From Chamaea fasciata (Eukaryota > Chordata > Aves > Passeriformes > Sylviidae): DNA of 64,000 nt. A program made the translations under genes and the position numbers. Below the pieces are notes generated by a model, which worked only from the letters and a program-made list of their open reading frames with translations, did not search any database and was not told where the DNA came from. Where the stretch lies: positions 26,959,021 to 27,023,020 of the forward strand of contig JARCOQ010000008.1 in assembly GCA_029207755.1 (NCBI GenBank), in the 5' to 3' direction. Positions 27,801 to 39,800 of this stretch are shown here, piece by piece (positions within the stretch are counted from its first letter, which is position 1; the number at the start of each line of letters is the position of its first letter).

Positions 27801-30800
27801 AATTGTGTGTGGAGAGGTGCGGACATCAGGCTTAGTCACTGCCAACCAAAAGAAAATTTTTTCAGGGGCTATAAAGGAATTGAGAAGGAGTAGCATTTTC
27901 AAGTCTTGGAGAGAGTTGGGTCCTTCTTGTTTGCCAGAAGCTAGTAACCCTTTGCTTGGTATCGTGGGGCCCAAGGACTTACCTCGATCCTTAGGATAAT
28001 ACAGAACCTTGTAAACTGGTATTCTTGTAAATTGTCTTTTGAACCTTCTGAAATAGGCAAGCTGACTTTTCTCATGAGCTTGGGTATAGAATGGGAGCTT
28101 GAGGAAAATGACCTAAGCTGAAGATAAGAGCTTTGATTTCATGTAATCAGAGTATTTGTTTTATGGATTAGATGCATCTCAAAATGAGTGGGATTTGTTT
28201 GAAAATAGACAAATGTACATGTCATTTATCTTTTCTTGAACTAATTCTATATTGCAAAGCTATTTTCAAACCAAAACTGGCATACATCAACCCAGTACTT
28301 GTGCACAGGTCATCTTAATTTCTTTGGCTTCTTGGTACCTATGGCTTACTCAAGAAGGGAAATTCTGGCTTTGCCAGACTCATCAAGAGCACTTGTGGTG
28401 GAATGGAGTGATACCAAAGCTCTTATCCTAAGCAGTTTCAGCCCTCAAGAGAAAAAGAGTCTTTCTCTCATTGTCAGGCATTTGAATCTGCTTTGCTTCA
28501 GTGTCTCTTACAAGTAGATGATATGTGTTGCTAATGATGCTGTGACAAATGTACTTTAATTTTGTAAATTGTATTCATTTGAAGACTTTCAATGCTATCA
28601 ATTTTGAATGATAAAGGGGATGGTAATTCTGTTTTGAGTTGCATTTTATTGACCTTTCAATCAGAACATATGATCAATGCTGTTTTTCTTTCTTTTGCCC
28701 TTAATTTATCTAGTATCTGAAATCTGTGCTTGTCTGTGGTGGGATCCTGTTGATCGCTCGATTCCTTCCGTGGTGGTGGGTGAAAGGTGGTGGCATCTTT
28801 ATTCTTCAGCATTCTCAATATGGTTTTATTTTTATTCTTTTGGCCTAATTGCAAGATGATTGCTAGACACCTGTATTTCCTTTGGTGGAAATGTTTGACT
28901 TGGCTCCAGATCAACTCTTCTTGGGTACCTGATTTGTGCTAATGTTCCTGCTCATGTTTGCAAGGCTGCTGCTGCTTACTGAAATCCCGCTGTTTTGGTT
29001 CTGAAGCAGAGAGGGCTCTATAGCCACTCAGTTTGGGGTTTGTTATGCCTGTTTTCAGGATTGAGAACTTGAGCTTGTCTGTTTTGACATTGTCCAGGAA
29101 TCTCAGCTTACATGCCAGCTGCTGCAGGATGTAGTGTTCGTATAGGAGAGTGGGAGTGAGTGCAAAATACACCTGCATGTATCCCAAAACAGCGTGTCCG
29201 AAAGAAAACAAGCTTCTTGGCAACTGATGAATTTTAATTGAGAGTGCAGTGCTCCTACTGTGTCTGTGTTATGTTTCTTTGAGCCATTGTTACTGAAAGT
29301 AGCTGTCTTCTGGTTTTACTGTGTTCACTGGAAACTACTGCCTGTAATAAAGGGCAAATCCAGCTGTAAGAAAAAGACAGCAGTTTGGAGCTGAGTCAGG
29401 AGTTGAGCTACATTCTGGCTTCCTAGATGGGAAGTGGGGTTAGGTTAATGTACTTGCCAGAACATACATATTTATTGCTGGGAGCTGTGACTTGGCTATT
29501 GTGCCTGCAAGGGTGTCTCGGTGCCGCTAACAAGATCTCCTTTCAACTGCTACTGTCTTTAATTGGCCTGTTTCTGCATGAATTATCTTTGCTTTCTGTC
29601 AAAAAAATAGTCTTCTTTTAGAGAGAGCTTGCCAAAGATTGTCGAGAACACCAAAAATCTTCTGGACTGTAGATTTTGTAGATAGTTAGATTGAAGGGGT
29701 TTAGAAGTAAGGTCCCGACCTCCTGGGTTTCTGTACTCTGCTTGGCAGATGCCTGTATTGGCTACCTTGCAGCTTAGATCCCTTCCTAATGTCAGTGTTT
29801 CCTTTAATTTAAAATGTTAATGCTGCAGCTGCCAACAGCAATTTTGCCAGATTGTAGAAAGCACTTTGCCAGATACAAAGGATTTTAGTATTTCTGGGGG
29901 GGGGTTTTGGGGTGGAGTTTTTTTTGTTTTGTTGTTTTTTTTTTTTTTTAACTTTAATTCCTGTAAACTTTTCAGTACAGGAAAGCTGTACTGGTCTGCA
30001 GGATCAGAAAATGATCTGGAATATTAGTTGCAAGTGTGGGAAACCTAAAATGTGATCAGTGTCTTTCTAAGTTTAGTCTTTCCCCAAGAAGCTCTTTTTT
30101 TTTTTTTTTTTTTTTTTGCTAAATTAGGACAGCAGACAAAGATTTAGTATTTACTTCCTCAGTGTGTGATAAGTAAGGAGGTTTTTGAAGGGTTTTGCTA
30201 GTGGATGTAGCTTTCCCTTAACCATAGACATGAGAGAAATAGTAAAATAAAGGAATGAACTGTTGGGGATTGAAGCCCTCAGTATTCACGGGTCACTTCT
30301 TCGGTGTATTTCAAAAAAACCAAAATTCTGAATTTACACGTGGGTGACCTTTGTATAAATCCTGTCTCTTTTCTAAAGGAGGACTATCCCCAAATGTTAA
30401 TCATTTACCGTTGTTGTGAATTCTGCATGCTTTTCTGCTTGCCTGCCTTAACACGTGTGATCTTCCAGCTCAGCTGTCTGCTTGGCTGTTCTGGAACATG
30501 AGAAGGTGGAATTTGAGCTGAAGGCCGGCTGACCCCTCTGTGTGAACAGCAACAATCCTTCCACTTTGTTTAGATTTGGCTCATTAAGTCGAATCCTTTA
30601 CATTAAACTGAAGAAATAGCTTTGTTTTAGGAACTTCCTTACCTCAGTAGTTTATCAAGTGCTTATTTCCAAGCATTTTTTTTGGTATGTGACTATACCT
30701 TTTATCAGCCTCTCCTAAAACATACCAGTGAAGGACCCTAGTGCTACACAGACAACAGATTGTTGTCCATTTCTAAAGTATTTTAAAATTTGGCTGTTTT

Positions 30801-33800
30801 CAGTTAACTGCTTATCCCTGCTGCTTTGGAGATGTTTGTGCCTAAAGCCATCCAGTTTCCTAGCTAGGGGCTCCTGCATAATAGTATTTTTCAAAACACT
30901 GTCTAAAGTGATATGTGTTTTCCCTTGTTCCTCTTTCTAGCTTTTGGAGGACTTTATACCAACTGTGGCAAAGACTGGCCATAACTATGCACGGCATTTC
31001 TGTAGGTTTGATTTTAGGAATTCAAAATTTAAAATTAAAAATTTTAACATTTAAATTTTTTACATAATTTACAATTATGCCTTCATATGCAAAATTAGAA
31101 AGTGAGGTCTTGGTTTGTGTTGTGACCTTTTATAAAATGGTTCTTTTCCAGCTAAATTATGTTAATGCAAGTAAAAGCTGCAGGCAACTTCTTCAGTAGT
31201 ATTAATCCCTTAGTCACCTAAATTGTGGATGATTCGGTTCTCTACTGTTTGCTCCTGCACAGTAATGTTCATTTTTCCTGAGTTTCTGTTTTCTTCTCCT
31301 TCTATTTTCTTTTCTAATTTGCTTTAGAATCTGCACTTTCCAGTCACCTTGAAAACTGATATTGCTTATAGATGTTTGTTTCAGGTGCACATTTAGAGCT
31401 GCCTCTTAAACTTGTTTTCTGCAGATAAAATGCGCTGTATACTTGAGGGCTTGTCCTCCATCACATTATTTTCTCCCATGTGTAAAATGCACGTGATTCT
31501 TGCTTAGTTCTGTGAAGCGCTTTGAAATATTAAGTGCGTTACATTTGGGAAGCGTAAGCACCATATACATGAGAGAGTTTGACTTGTCGATTCGGACTCG
31601 TACAAAAACGTGCACGATGCCGCGCAGAAAGGGGTTTATTTGGCAGCGTCATACCCGCATGCCTCTTCGCCTTCCAAGAACGCCCCTTTTCCTCGCCTTT
31701 TCGCATCAGTCTTCTTGTCCTCTCCTTTGCTTTGCTTCTCCGCCCTGTTCCTCCTCCGTGCCCGCTGACTAATTCTCCCCCTCCCGCTCCCCACCGCTCC
31801 AGGCCCCCCGACGCCGCCGGCCGCTGTGACCGTGGTGGAGCCGCGTGGGAGGCGCGGGTGCCGCCGAGGGGCCGCGCCGCGGACGGACCGCGCCCCGCCT
31901 TCGTCCACGAGCGCCACGCCAGGAACGCGGCGCGGCACGGCGGGGCCGCCGCCTGCGCCGTGCCGCCCGCCGGCACCAGCCTCTGACTCTGCGCCCCGGC
32001 ACAGGCTGGGAAACCGCCTCCGGAGCTCCCCCTGGCACGAGGACAACGGACCCGGAGCTGGCTATAGAGGGGGGAAAAGCTTTTGATACAAAGGCCCTGC
32101 GGATTGTGCTGTTGGTATTGGGTCTTTAAAGGAAAACAACGTATAGACCAGAAGCCACACATCAGCCTTACTTTAAAAACAGTGTATATCTATCTATGTG
32201 TGCATATAGATAGATATATTTTTTTAAATTCTGTTAAATTTTTTCTTTATGGCCGAAAGATTTATTTTTTTTTTTAGCTGGGTTTGAGAGCCATTCAGGA
32301 AGTCACGTTTGTTATAAAACTTCATATGCAACTAGTGGGTTATAATGCGGTTTCAAAAACCTCAGAGAAATAGAGGATGTAACTGCCCCTCCTTTTGAAC
32401 CATGATCATGTAAAAATATCTAAGATACATGGTTGATCTGAAAACTAACCTTTTTTTTTTTCCTCAATAAGACCTCTTCTGAGAATTATTGTTTGGAAAT
32501 GGTATAGAATTATTTTCAATTTTTAAAGAATAAATTTATCAGAACTGTCAAAAAGGCAAAGAGTAATTTTTTATTATTGTGAAGTTTTGCTTTTTACAAA
32601 TTTTTCTTTCTTTATTTGCTTCTCTGGTCCAGTTGAAAAGAAACAAAGATTTCCTGACAAACACCAGTCCTACCATATGATCCACGAGGTTAATTGTTAA
32701 GTCCGAGGTTAAGACTCCAGCTTCATGGCTCACTGGTGTTCTTGGGGGCCTTTAACAACAGGAAGAACAAACCTTTACCCTTGAACACACTGTGTTTTCT
32801 GAAGTTTGTTGCTTTTAAATTGCAATAATCTTTTCCTATTTAAAAAAGTAGGAAATGTTGTAACTGAGGGCTTTAAAGTTAATTTTTATTAAGCTTTTAG
32901 GATAAAGAAGTTGTTTGAATGATTTTCAAATTATTTCATTATGTTTCAAATTGCCACAGAACCCAGAAATAAATAAACATTTTCAGATATCCTGACCTGA
33001 AGAACCAAGAAGTAGGTGTCAGCCAGGACATAACTTAATATTGCCTGAGATATTTTCATCTCCTCACCCCTGCATCTCATGGGGGAAAGAGTTTGGTAAT
33101 GAAATAGGAATCTGTTTTACAACTCTGCTGAAAAAGAAAGTATGAGGAAACTGTAAACTAGAGATCTGTGACACCTCCCAAGCTGATTTGAACACTCTCT
33201 TGTGCTTTTTTTAGTTTTAGGTTTTGAATGCTGGATTTTGTAAACTTCTGGAGTGAAGCAAACCCATTTGTTTCTTTCTTATGTATAAAGTTGCATGAGA
33301 ATATGCAAACAAAAATAAGTTGTTTAACTTTACAATATCATATAATGTCTATGTAGTTGAGAAAAAAGATGCCACTAATTTGAATGGAGGAATTTGGGAT
33401 AGTCTTGTATTTAAAATGCAAGGACACAGCTGCAATATCAAATCACAGTTTTATTGCAGAGTTTTAAGTTCAGATGTGCTTTTGCCGAGGTCAGGCCACT
33501 GCTAGTAGTGACTGAGTCCTTGGGTGTCAGGGAAGTTTTGTGTAGCTGTCGCAGAGTTAAAGAGTAGCTGAGGCTGGAGGATGGCTGTGGAGATCAAGCA
33601 GTCTACCCCCATGGGAGGAGCAGGTTGTTTGGGACCATGCCAGCCAGGTTTTGAGTATCTCCAAGGATGGTGACTTCACACGCTCCACAGAACTGTTTCA
33701 CCACACTTGCAGGAAGAAAAGTCAGGGTTTTTTTCTTGTGGTTAGGGTTATGGTTTAGAGTGGAATTTTCTGAATTTCAGTTTGTGGCCATTGCCTCTTG

Positions 33801-36800
33801 TTCTTTCTCTGGGCCCCCTTGAGAAGAGTTTGACTGTTGTCTTTACTCCCTCCATCAGGTTTTTATACACATTGGTGAGATCCTCCCGAGCTTTGTCCTC
33901 CTCTCCAGGCTGAGCAGTGCCAGCTCTCAGGCTCACCTCCTAGCTCAGGTGCTCCAGACCCTTGGTTGTTCTTGTGGCCTTTTACTGCACGGCTTCCAGT
34001 ATATCCATGTGTCTCTTGTCCTGGGAGGGCCAGAGCTGGGCACAGCACTCCAGGGTGTCTCACCAGTGCTGAGCAGAGGGCTGGTGACCCTGCTGATGGT
34101 CATGGACTGTCCTGGAATTTGCAGGGAGTTTGGTTATCAGAACTGTGGCTCAGGTTTTTTGTAGCAGATTTTTTCCATGACAGATTCAGGATGGGGTAGC
34201 AGCCTGAAACCCATCTGCCTTTAGAACTGGTTTATTTCAGTAAGATCTGTGTTGCATGCTTTTGCCACGTGGCTTTGACTCTTGCATACATCCTGAGGAT
34301 CCCTTTTCTTCTGTGCTGGGATTATTTTGGTAAGACTTCATGACTTGGGGAGAATTATTATGCTAGTGTCTGTTAGGGTGAGTGACAGCTCTCAACAGCA
34401 GAGAAATTGTATCACACTGGTACCTGCACCACCAAGCTGCATTTTTACAGGGACAGGTCATGTCCTCTATGAATTGCAATGAGGAAGCACGTGGTTGTTT
34501 TTCTCTGGTGACAGATCTTTGCTTAATATGCCCAAAGGTTCTGCAGCCAGCACATTTTCCAAAGCATGTTTTCTTTCCTTTCCTTTCCTTTCCTGTAGTT
34601 GTTGGCTCGTATATATCATGCTGTGTCAGTATTTGGAATTATCTTCAAACAAATGGGAGACAGCAGAATTCTTGGAATATGGGACTTGATTACAAACTCA
34701 GTGTGTGTGAGCTGTCTCCATTTCTAGGATCTTGCATTCCCAGGACTTTTCCTTTTGCTTTCCTCTCTTTTAAAAGGGAGCACTTTTTTGTGTGTGTGGT
34801 TTTTTGTTGTTGTTGGGGTTTTTTTAATATTGTGCATTTTTGTTTAGGCAAAAACAATTTGAAAAGGCTCAAATTCACTACTCTTCTTACCTTCTTGTGC
34901 AACATCGGTTCCCCCAAAGCCAAGAAAATTAGCAAAGGATTTTGTGCTATTGTCCTGCCTTGCAGAGTCTATGTGAGAGACTATTCTGTGTAACTACCAG
35001 TCTGAAAAAACAAATGAGCTTGCATGGTACTCCATGCTATTGGAAATCAGATTGTTTCCAGGAGCAAAACCTCTTTTGTAAGACTTGGCCACTGTATTTT
35101 GAAGATTGTAAAACTAGCATGAGGTATTGCTTTGCTTTTAAACTAGGAAGTTAAAACCCACACCACTTTTAACAGGGAGCTTTCTCAGTTATGTTATACG
35201 CTGGATGCTGTGTGGTACATATTTATACCAATATATGGGTCAGGCAAAAAGAAGGGGTAATGCAGTAGCTACTCCCTTAACTGTGTGAGCTCCCTGAGCA
35301 TGTAATGACTTATTAATGGGTTGACCAACTTTTACATGCGCTACAACCCTTCATTATTCCTGTATTCATAATTATTTATATGGTTGGAACTCCTGGTATA
35401 TTTTGTCAGCATTTCCCAGAGCGTATTTCTTTAAATACGATGGTAGAAGTTGATTTGAAGACATAAAGCCCAGCACTTATTACTGTGCAAAGTTCAAAAT
35501 ATCCCTTTGTGTGTGGGTAAATGCAGGTATATGGGATTCAGTCTCACTTTCCTTGTTGCCTTAATTGGAAGAGCATCTCTTCCTGTTTGTTAGTTCTGAC
35601 AATTAAATCTCTGTATCCATCATTCCCGCTCTGCAAGACTGTGCTGTTTGCCTTTTCCCATTAGTGGTGCAGGGAGAGACTGCACAGGAGGTTGAAAATT
35701 TTTCCTATTACTTGCTTAGCTGGTAGCTTCTTACTCCACTGCTTTAAGAGAATCAAGCCAGTGACCACAATTCGCCTTACAGCAATTAATTGACTTACAA
35801 TGATTCATACACTATTAGCACTAGAACAGTGATATCCTGTAATCTGTTTCAGAGGTATATATTTAATGTTTAAAGGATTCTTTGTGTGCTTGAGCTGGAG
35901 GGGAAGGAGTTTTTCCTGTAGCCTCTATAGTGACAACGTGCCACTGCTTCCAGGTTCCAGGGGCTGGAGAGAGGCATGAGGCTCTAACCTGGTAGTGGTA
36001 AGGGAGAAGCTGGTCTAAACTGTCAAGGAGAAAAGTTCCCTTGTCTGTTCTTAAGGGTAGGTTCTGTTGTGGTGGGTATGGGCTTGATATCATCGTTCTG
36101 CTATTTGGGACAGGATTTACAAAGGGGTTTGATAGATTTTTCTTCTTAAATCAATATCGCAGCCAAACTGTGAGAGTGATTGTTGATTGAACTGGGCAGC
36201 AGTAAAGCTGAAGTTGTGTGCACAGGCTGTCTGATTAACCATTGCATTGTGCAGCAGTGGTTTCTGTGTTTGTTAGTTTGCTGTTAGGATAGCTTTAGCT
36301 TTTCCCATGCTCTCGGGAAATATATGAGATTCCTGACTGCTTGGACAACATAAGCATCTTAATTTTTTTGGTTTTATAATTGTTTTTCCTTGTTCATTGA
36401 AAATACAGCTCTTAGGGCAAAATTAAAAGGAGAAAATTCCACCAGAAACGAAAGGAGGTGAAACAAGTGATCCTGACAGGGTACAGAGTACATGCTGTGG
36501 TTCTCTTAAAACACTGTGACTGCTATGGTTCCATTCATGGCTCTGCCTAAGTTAACAAAACTGAAACTGGTTCTCGGTATGCCTGACCATAAGTGTCAGT
36601 GCAGTCCTGTGCAGTGCACCCTCCTGCCCTCTGTTCTGCTTATTGCCTGTGTTGGGTGAAGTGCTGTACAAACAGCTTTGTGTGATACCAACTTCCCTCC
36701 CCCCAAATTTTCTTCTTCCCTTATAAAAATCCTAAAGGGTACCTAGAAGAACTTCAGATGTTTGTTCCAGAAAGTGTATTTCATGGATAAAAACTTCCCT

Positions 36801-39800
36801 CCTTCTCTCTTCACTTTTTCCACTGCTATTGTGCTATTTGTGATGCCACAGCAGGCAACATGGACCTGTTCTGTTATGAAGTCACTTAAATAGACATGAA
36901 ATGTTCCGTTTTGCATGTTTCTTAAGCTTGCTGGAAGCCAATGTCTGTTAGTTACCTGAAGCAGTTTTTCTAGATTGTGGCTGGTAAGCAGAAGACAGCT
37001 TGAAAAAAGAGGTTGCATGTCTTAAAGCCTTTTCCTGTTACAGGAAGAGTGGTAATGTGATTGTGCATCTCTCTGCCCATCTTTCTGCCTTTGCAGCACA
37101 CCTCTTGTTGATTTGCTAGACAGCACAGAGTTGCCAGAAGCTTGTGTGGATGATGCTGTGGGCCGTCCAGTTGTTGGCTTGGCAACAGGAGATTCAGAAG
37201 AGGCTGTTAATTGCCCACCTCCTGGCACGAAGGAAACTGCTGCAGAAAAAACAGACTCAGATCGTAAGCAAACTGACAGATTTTTCCCTATTATGACGTG
37301 TGAGACCAAGATTAAATAATTAGGTTGATATGAGATTGGTTCCTTAAGAACTGTTTTAGGAAGCTCCCTTAGATTATATGCATAAGGGCAATCTTACCCA
37401 TTACTAGAACAACAAGGACAGAGATGCAAGGGACAAGTCAGTAATCCATTAGATGTGACTTTGTCCACAAATGCAGTAAAGTGCCACCATCTAAGCAATT
37501 AACTGTTCTCTCGCTCCCTGTGAGGATGGCTGGGCAAATGAGTTCCCAGGAGTGCAGTGCTGTGATTTGATGCACACAGTCTGCAGGCTTGAAATTTGCA
37601 TCAGGGCTTAAGCAAGTAGATTCCCCCACCCCTGTGCTTTTTTGCACTACTTCAAAATTATGTAATTGGTATTTCGGGATAGTGCAAGTTACAAGTCAAG
37701 TAACTCCACAGTAAGATTAGGAAGATTTTATCTTTTTTGTCTTTTTCAGCATTTGAAGACACATTCCTAAAACTGAAACAGCTGGAGGCAGAGCGCAGCA
37801 GCCCTGTGCCGATTGAGCGTCCCAATGTGAACATAAACGTACAGGTAATTAATTGGCCTTCATTCCCCCTGCTACGATCCTGAATTTCTTTCAGATCCTT
37901 CTGAAAAGCCTTCCCCTTGCCTTGGTCTGTTTGCAAGACTTCTAAGACTATGAGTGAGTAATACAGGGAAATACAAAAGCTTTATGATACATAAACCTGT
38001 GTGTGACAAGGCAGGGAGATAAAGATGGGGGCAGAGGTGCATGTGCAGACTGCAGCCTGATTTTCTAAAATCAGTGGGAGTAAAGGGCATAAATGCTTGA
38101 AATGTGTCTCAGTTGTTTTTATCTGTAGGTTACTACCTGTGTGGTGTTGGATGGTTCACCCTCTTTTTGGAAGGGCTGAGCTGCTTTCCTGGCATTTTTC
38201 AGTTCTGAGAAGGTTGTTCTGACGTTTTGTTTTGAGTCAAGTTTGCTGATGATCCATCCCTCCTGTTAAGTAACCAGTTTGTACCTGCTCTCTGATGTAG
38301 GTGTTAGTGCTCTGTGTTTACACAAAGAGCAGTGATATGGTTTGATTTACTGCTCTCAAATCCTCTGAGCAAGTCAGGCTGCACTTCACGGGCAGCTGAG
38401 CCAAAGGACAAGCCTGAGTGCCCTGAACAGGGTGAGGGCTCTCTTCTCCCTCCTTCCTCTTCACTCTTTCTTCCCCAGCTTCCCTCTCTCCTCTCTCCCC
38501 GCCAGGAATCATAGAAGGTTTCAGTGAGCAAATGTATCTACAAGCTGGCAAACGTTTTTTTTCCTGCCTTTGTTTTGGACCTTTTGTTGAGGTGATGGAT
38601 TTCTTTAGGTTTTTGGTTTGCTCTTTAAGTTGGTAAACAGTGAGTTAAAAAGGTTCATGGAAAGGGTCAAAGAAATGCCAGGGCCATGGTGAAAATAAGT
38701 AGTGTTGCTAGAAGGGATAGAGGGGCCTGGATCCTCCCTTACAACAGCTGCGAACTTTGATGGATTCACTGGTTATCAGACAACTGCCCCCAGACAGGAT
38801 ATTCTTCTGGGTTTTTTTAATGAGCTTTAAAAAATGAAATTTAGTTTTCCATTACTCTGCTTTCTCTGATGCAAAAGCTTTGGGAGATTTTTGTGTTTTG
38901 GGCAAGCAGAGAGAGTGAAACACCTGGCAGTGTTATCTCGGTTTAGGCTACCCTCCCTTGCAGGGAGGCCCGAGGATTTATCTAACTTTGAGTGAAGCAG
39001 CTATGATTTTTCTTGCTCCCTCAATAGTAACAGAACCAGGTGCCAGGAGAGGTGTGTAGCAGTGTGTGTTTGACCTGGGCCCACTCCTAAGCGTTTGTTT
39101 TCGCCCTCCATGTGAGAGAAGGCTGCTGCTGTGGGTGGTGCTGCAGGCTGCTTGGCTCATGTCCCCTTTAAGGGCTGCTGTCAGGGCTGCCTGCTGCACC
39201 TCGCTGCTTGGTGAGTGCATTACAAAGATTACCGGGTCTCTAAGGAGATTAGTCAGTAGACTGTAGGTCCTGTTATGCTGAAACACTGCTTCTACATAAG
39301 CTAAAGCAAATGAATGCAGTTTGTTTAAGAGTATTTCAGCCTGTTGAGCTCCACTTTAGTTCAGAGAGGGGAAAAACGTTTAATTGGTTCACTGAAGAGA
39401 ATGGACCGAAACTGTTTCAGTGGTTTTTAAATCGTGGCTGATTTATAATAAGCAAGCTGAGATTCCTGTAATGAGCTAATCTAACAAACAGCTCCCAGTG
39501 CAGAACAGTCACAGTCATCCAGCTGCTGTCACATGAGGTGCCGAGTAACTTTAGAGGTTGGAGATACTGAGGGGGGACAGGAACCTGGTTAGAGAGTAAG
39601 AACATTTGCATAACAGAGAATTATGGATCAACAGTGTGCCAATATAGGTGGGTAAAACACAGTTCAGCTTTCAAGAAGGTAGTGCAAATTTTATTAGGAA
39701 AATATAGACCATTGGAAGTTGTTTTTTTTAGGGTAGAAGAGATAGAATAAAACTTTTCTGCCTGTGATGTAGCTTACCAAGTAGTCACTTGAGAACATTT

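Larger units (their letters stand above)
27648..31802 (+). other. EPB41L5 intron before the alternative terminal exon
   Basis: Holds the poly-T tracts near 29.9-30.1 kb and the A/T-only stretch near 31.0 kb. Composition rises sharply in G+C from about 31.58 kb towards the alternative exon. Confidence 0.7.
31987..37096 (+). other. Short-isoform 3' UTR and EPB41L5 intron with CR1
   Basis: Begins with GC-rich sequence that fades by about 32.06 kb. It then shows an ATAG-type simple repeat near 32188-32219, the AATAAA at 32529, the CR1 fragment, the TTTCC repeat and AT-rich sequence. No further coding exon was recognised. Confidence 0.65.

Noticed and set aside
28939..29223. 94-codon minus-strand frame with transmembrane-like look
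   Set aside because: No recognisable family, no splice context, and it lies inside an EPB41L5 intron on the opposite strand.
30942..31006. Possible exon with acceptor ctag and donor-like gtaggt
   Set aside because: It does not continue the EPB41L5 frame sensibly and has no similarity to the family tail.
31539..32162. 207- and 136-codon minus-strand frames over the GC-rich block
   Set aside because: They are antisense shadows of the GC-rich alternative exon, where stop codons are rare because of composition. No splice or family support.
34382..34993. 203-codon open frame on the plus strand in an EPB41L5 intron
   Set aside because: It has no recognisable domain, runs through a TTTCC microsatellite and T/G-rich sequence, and is Phe/Cys-rich as expected of translated low-complexity intron.
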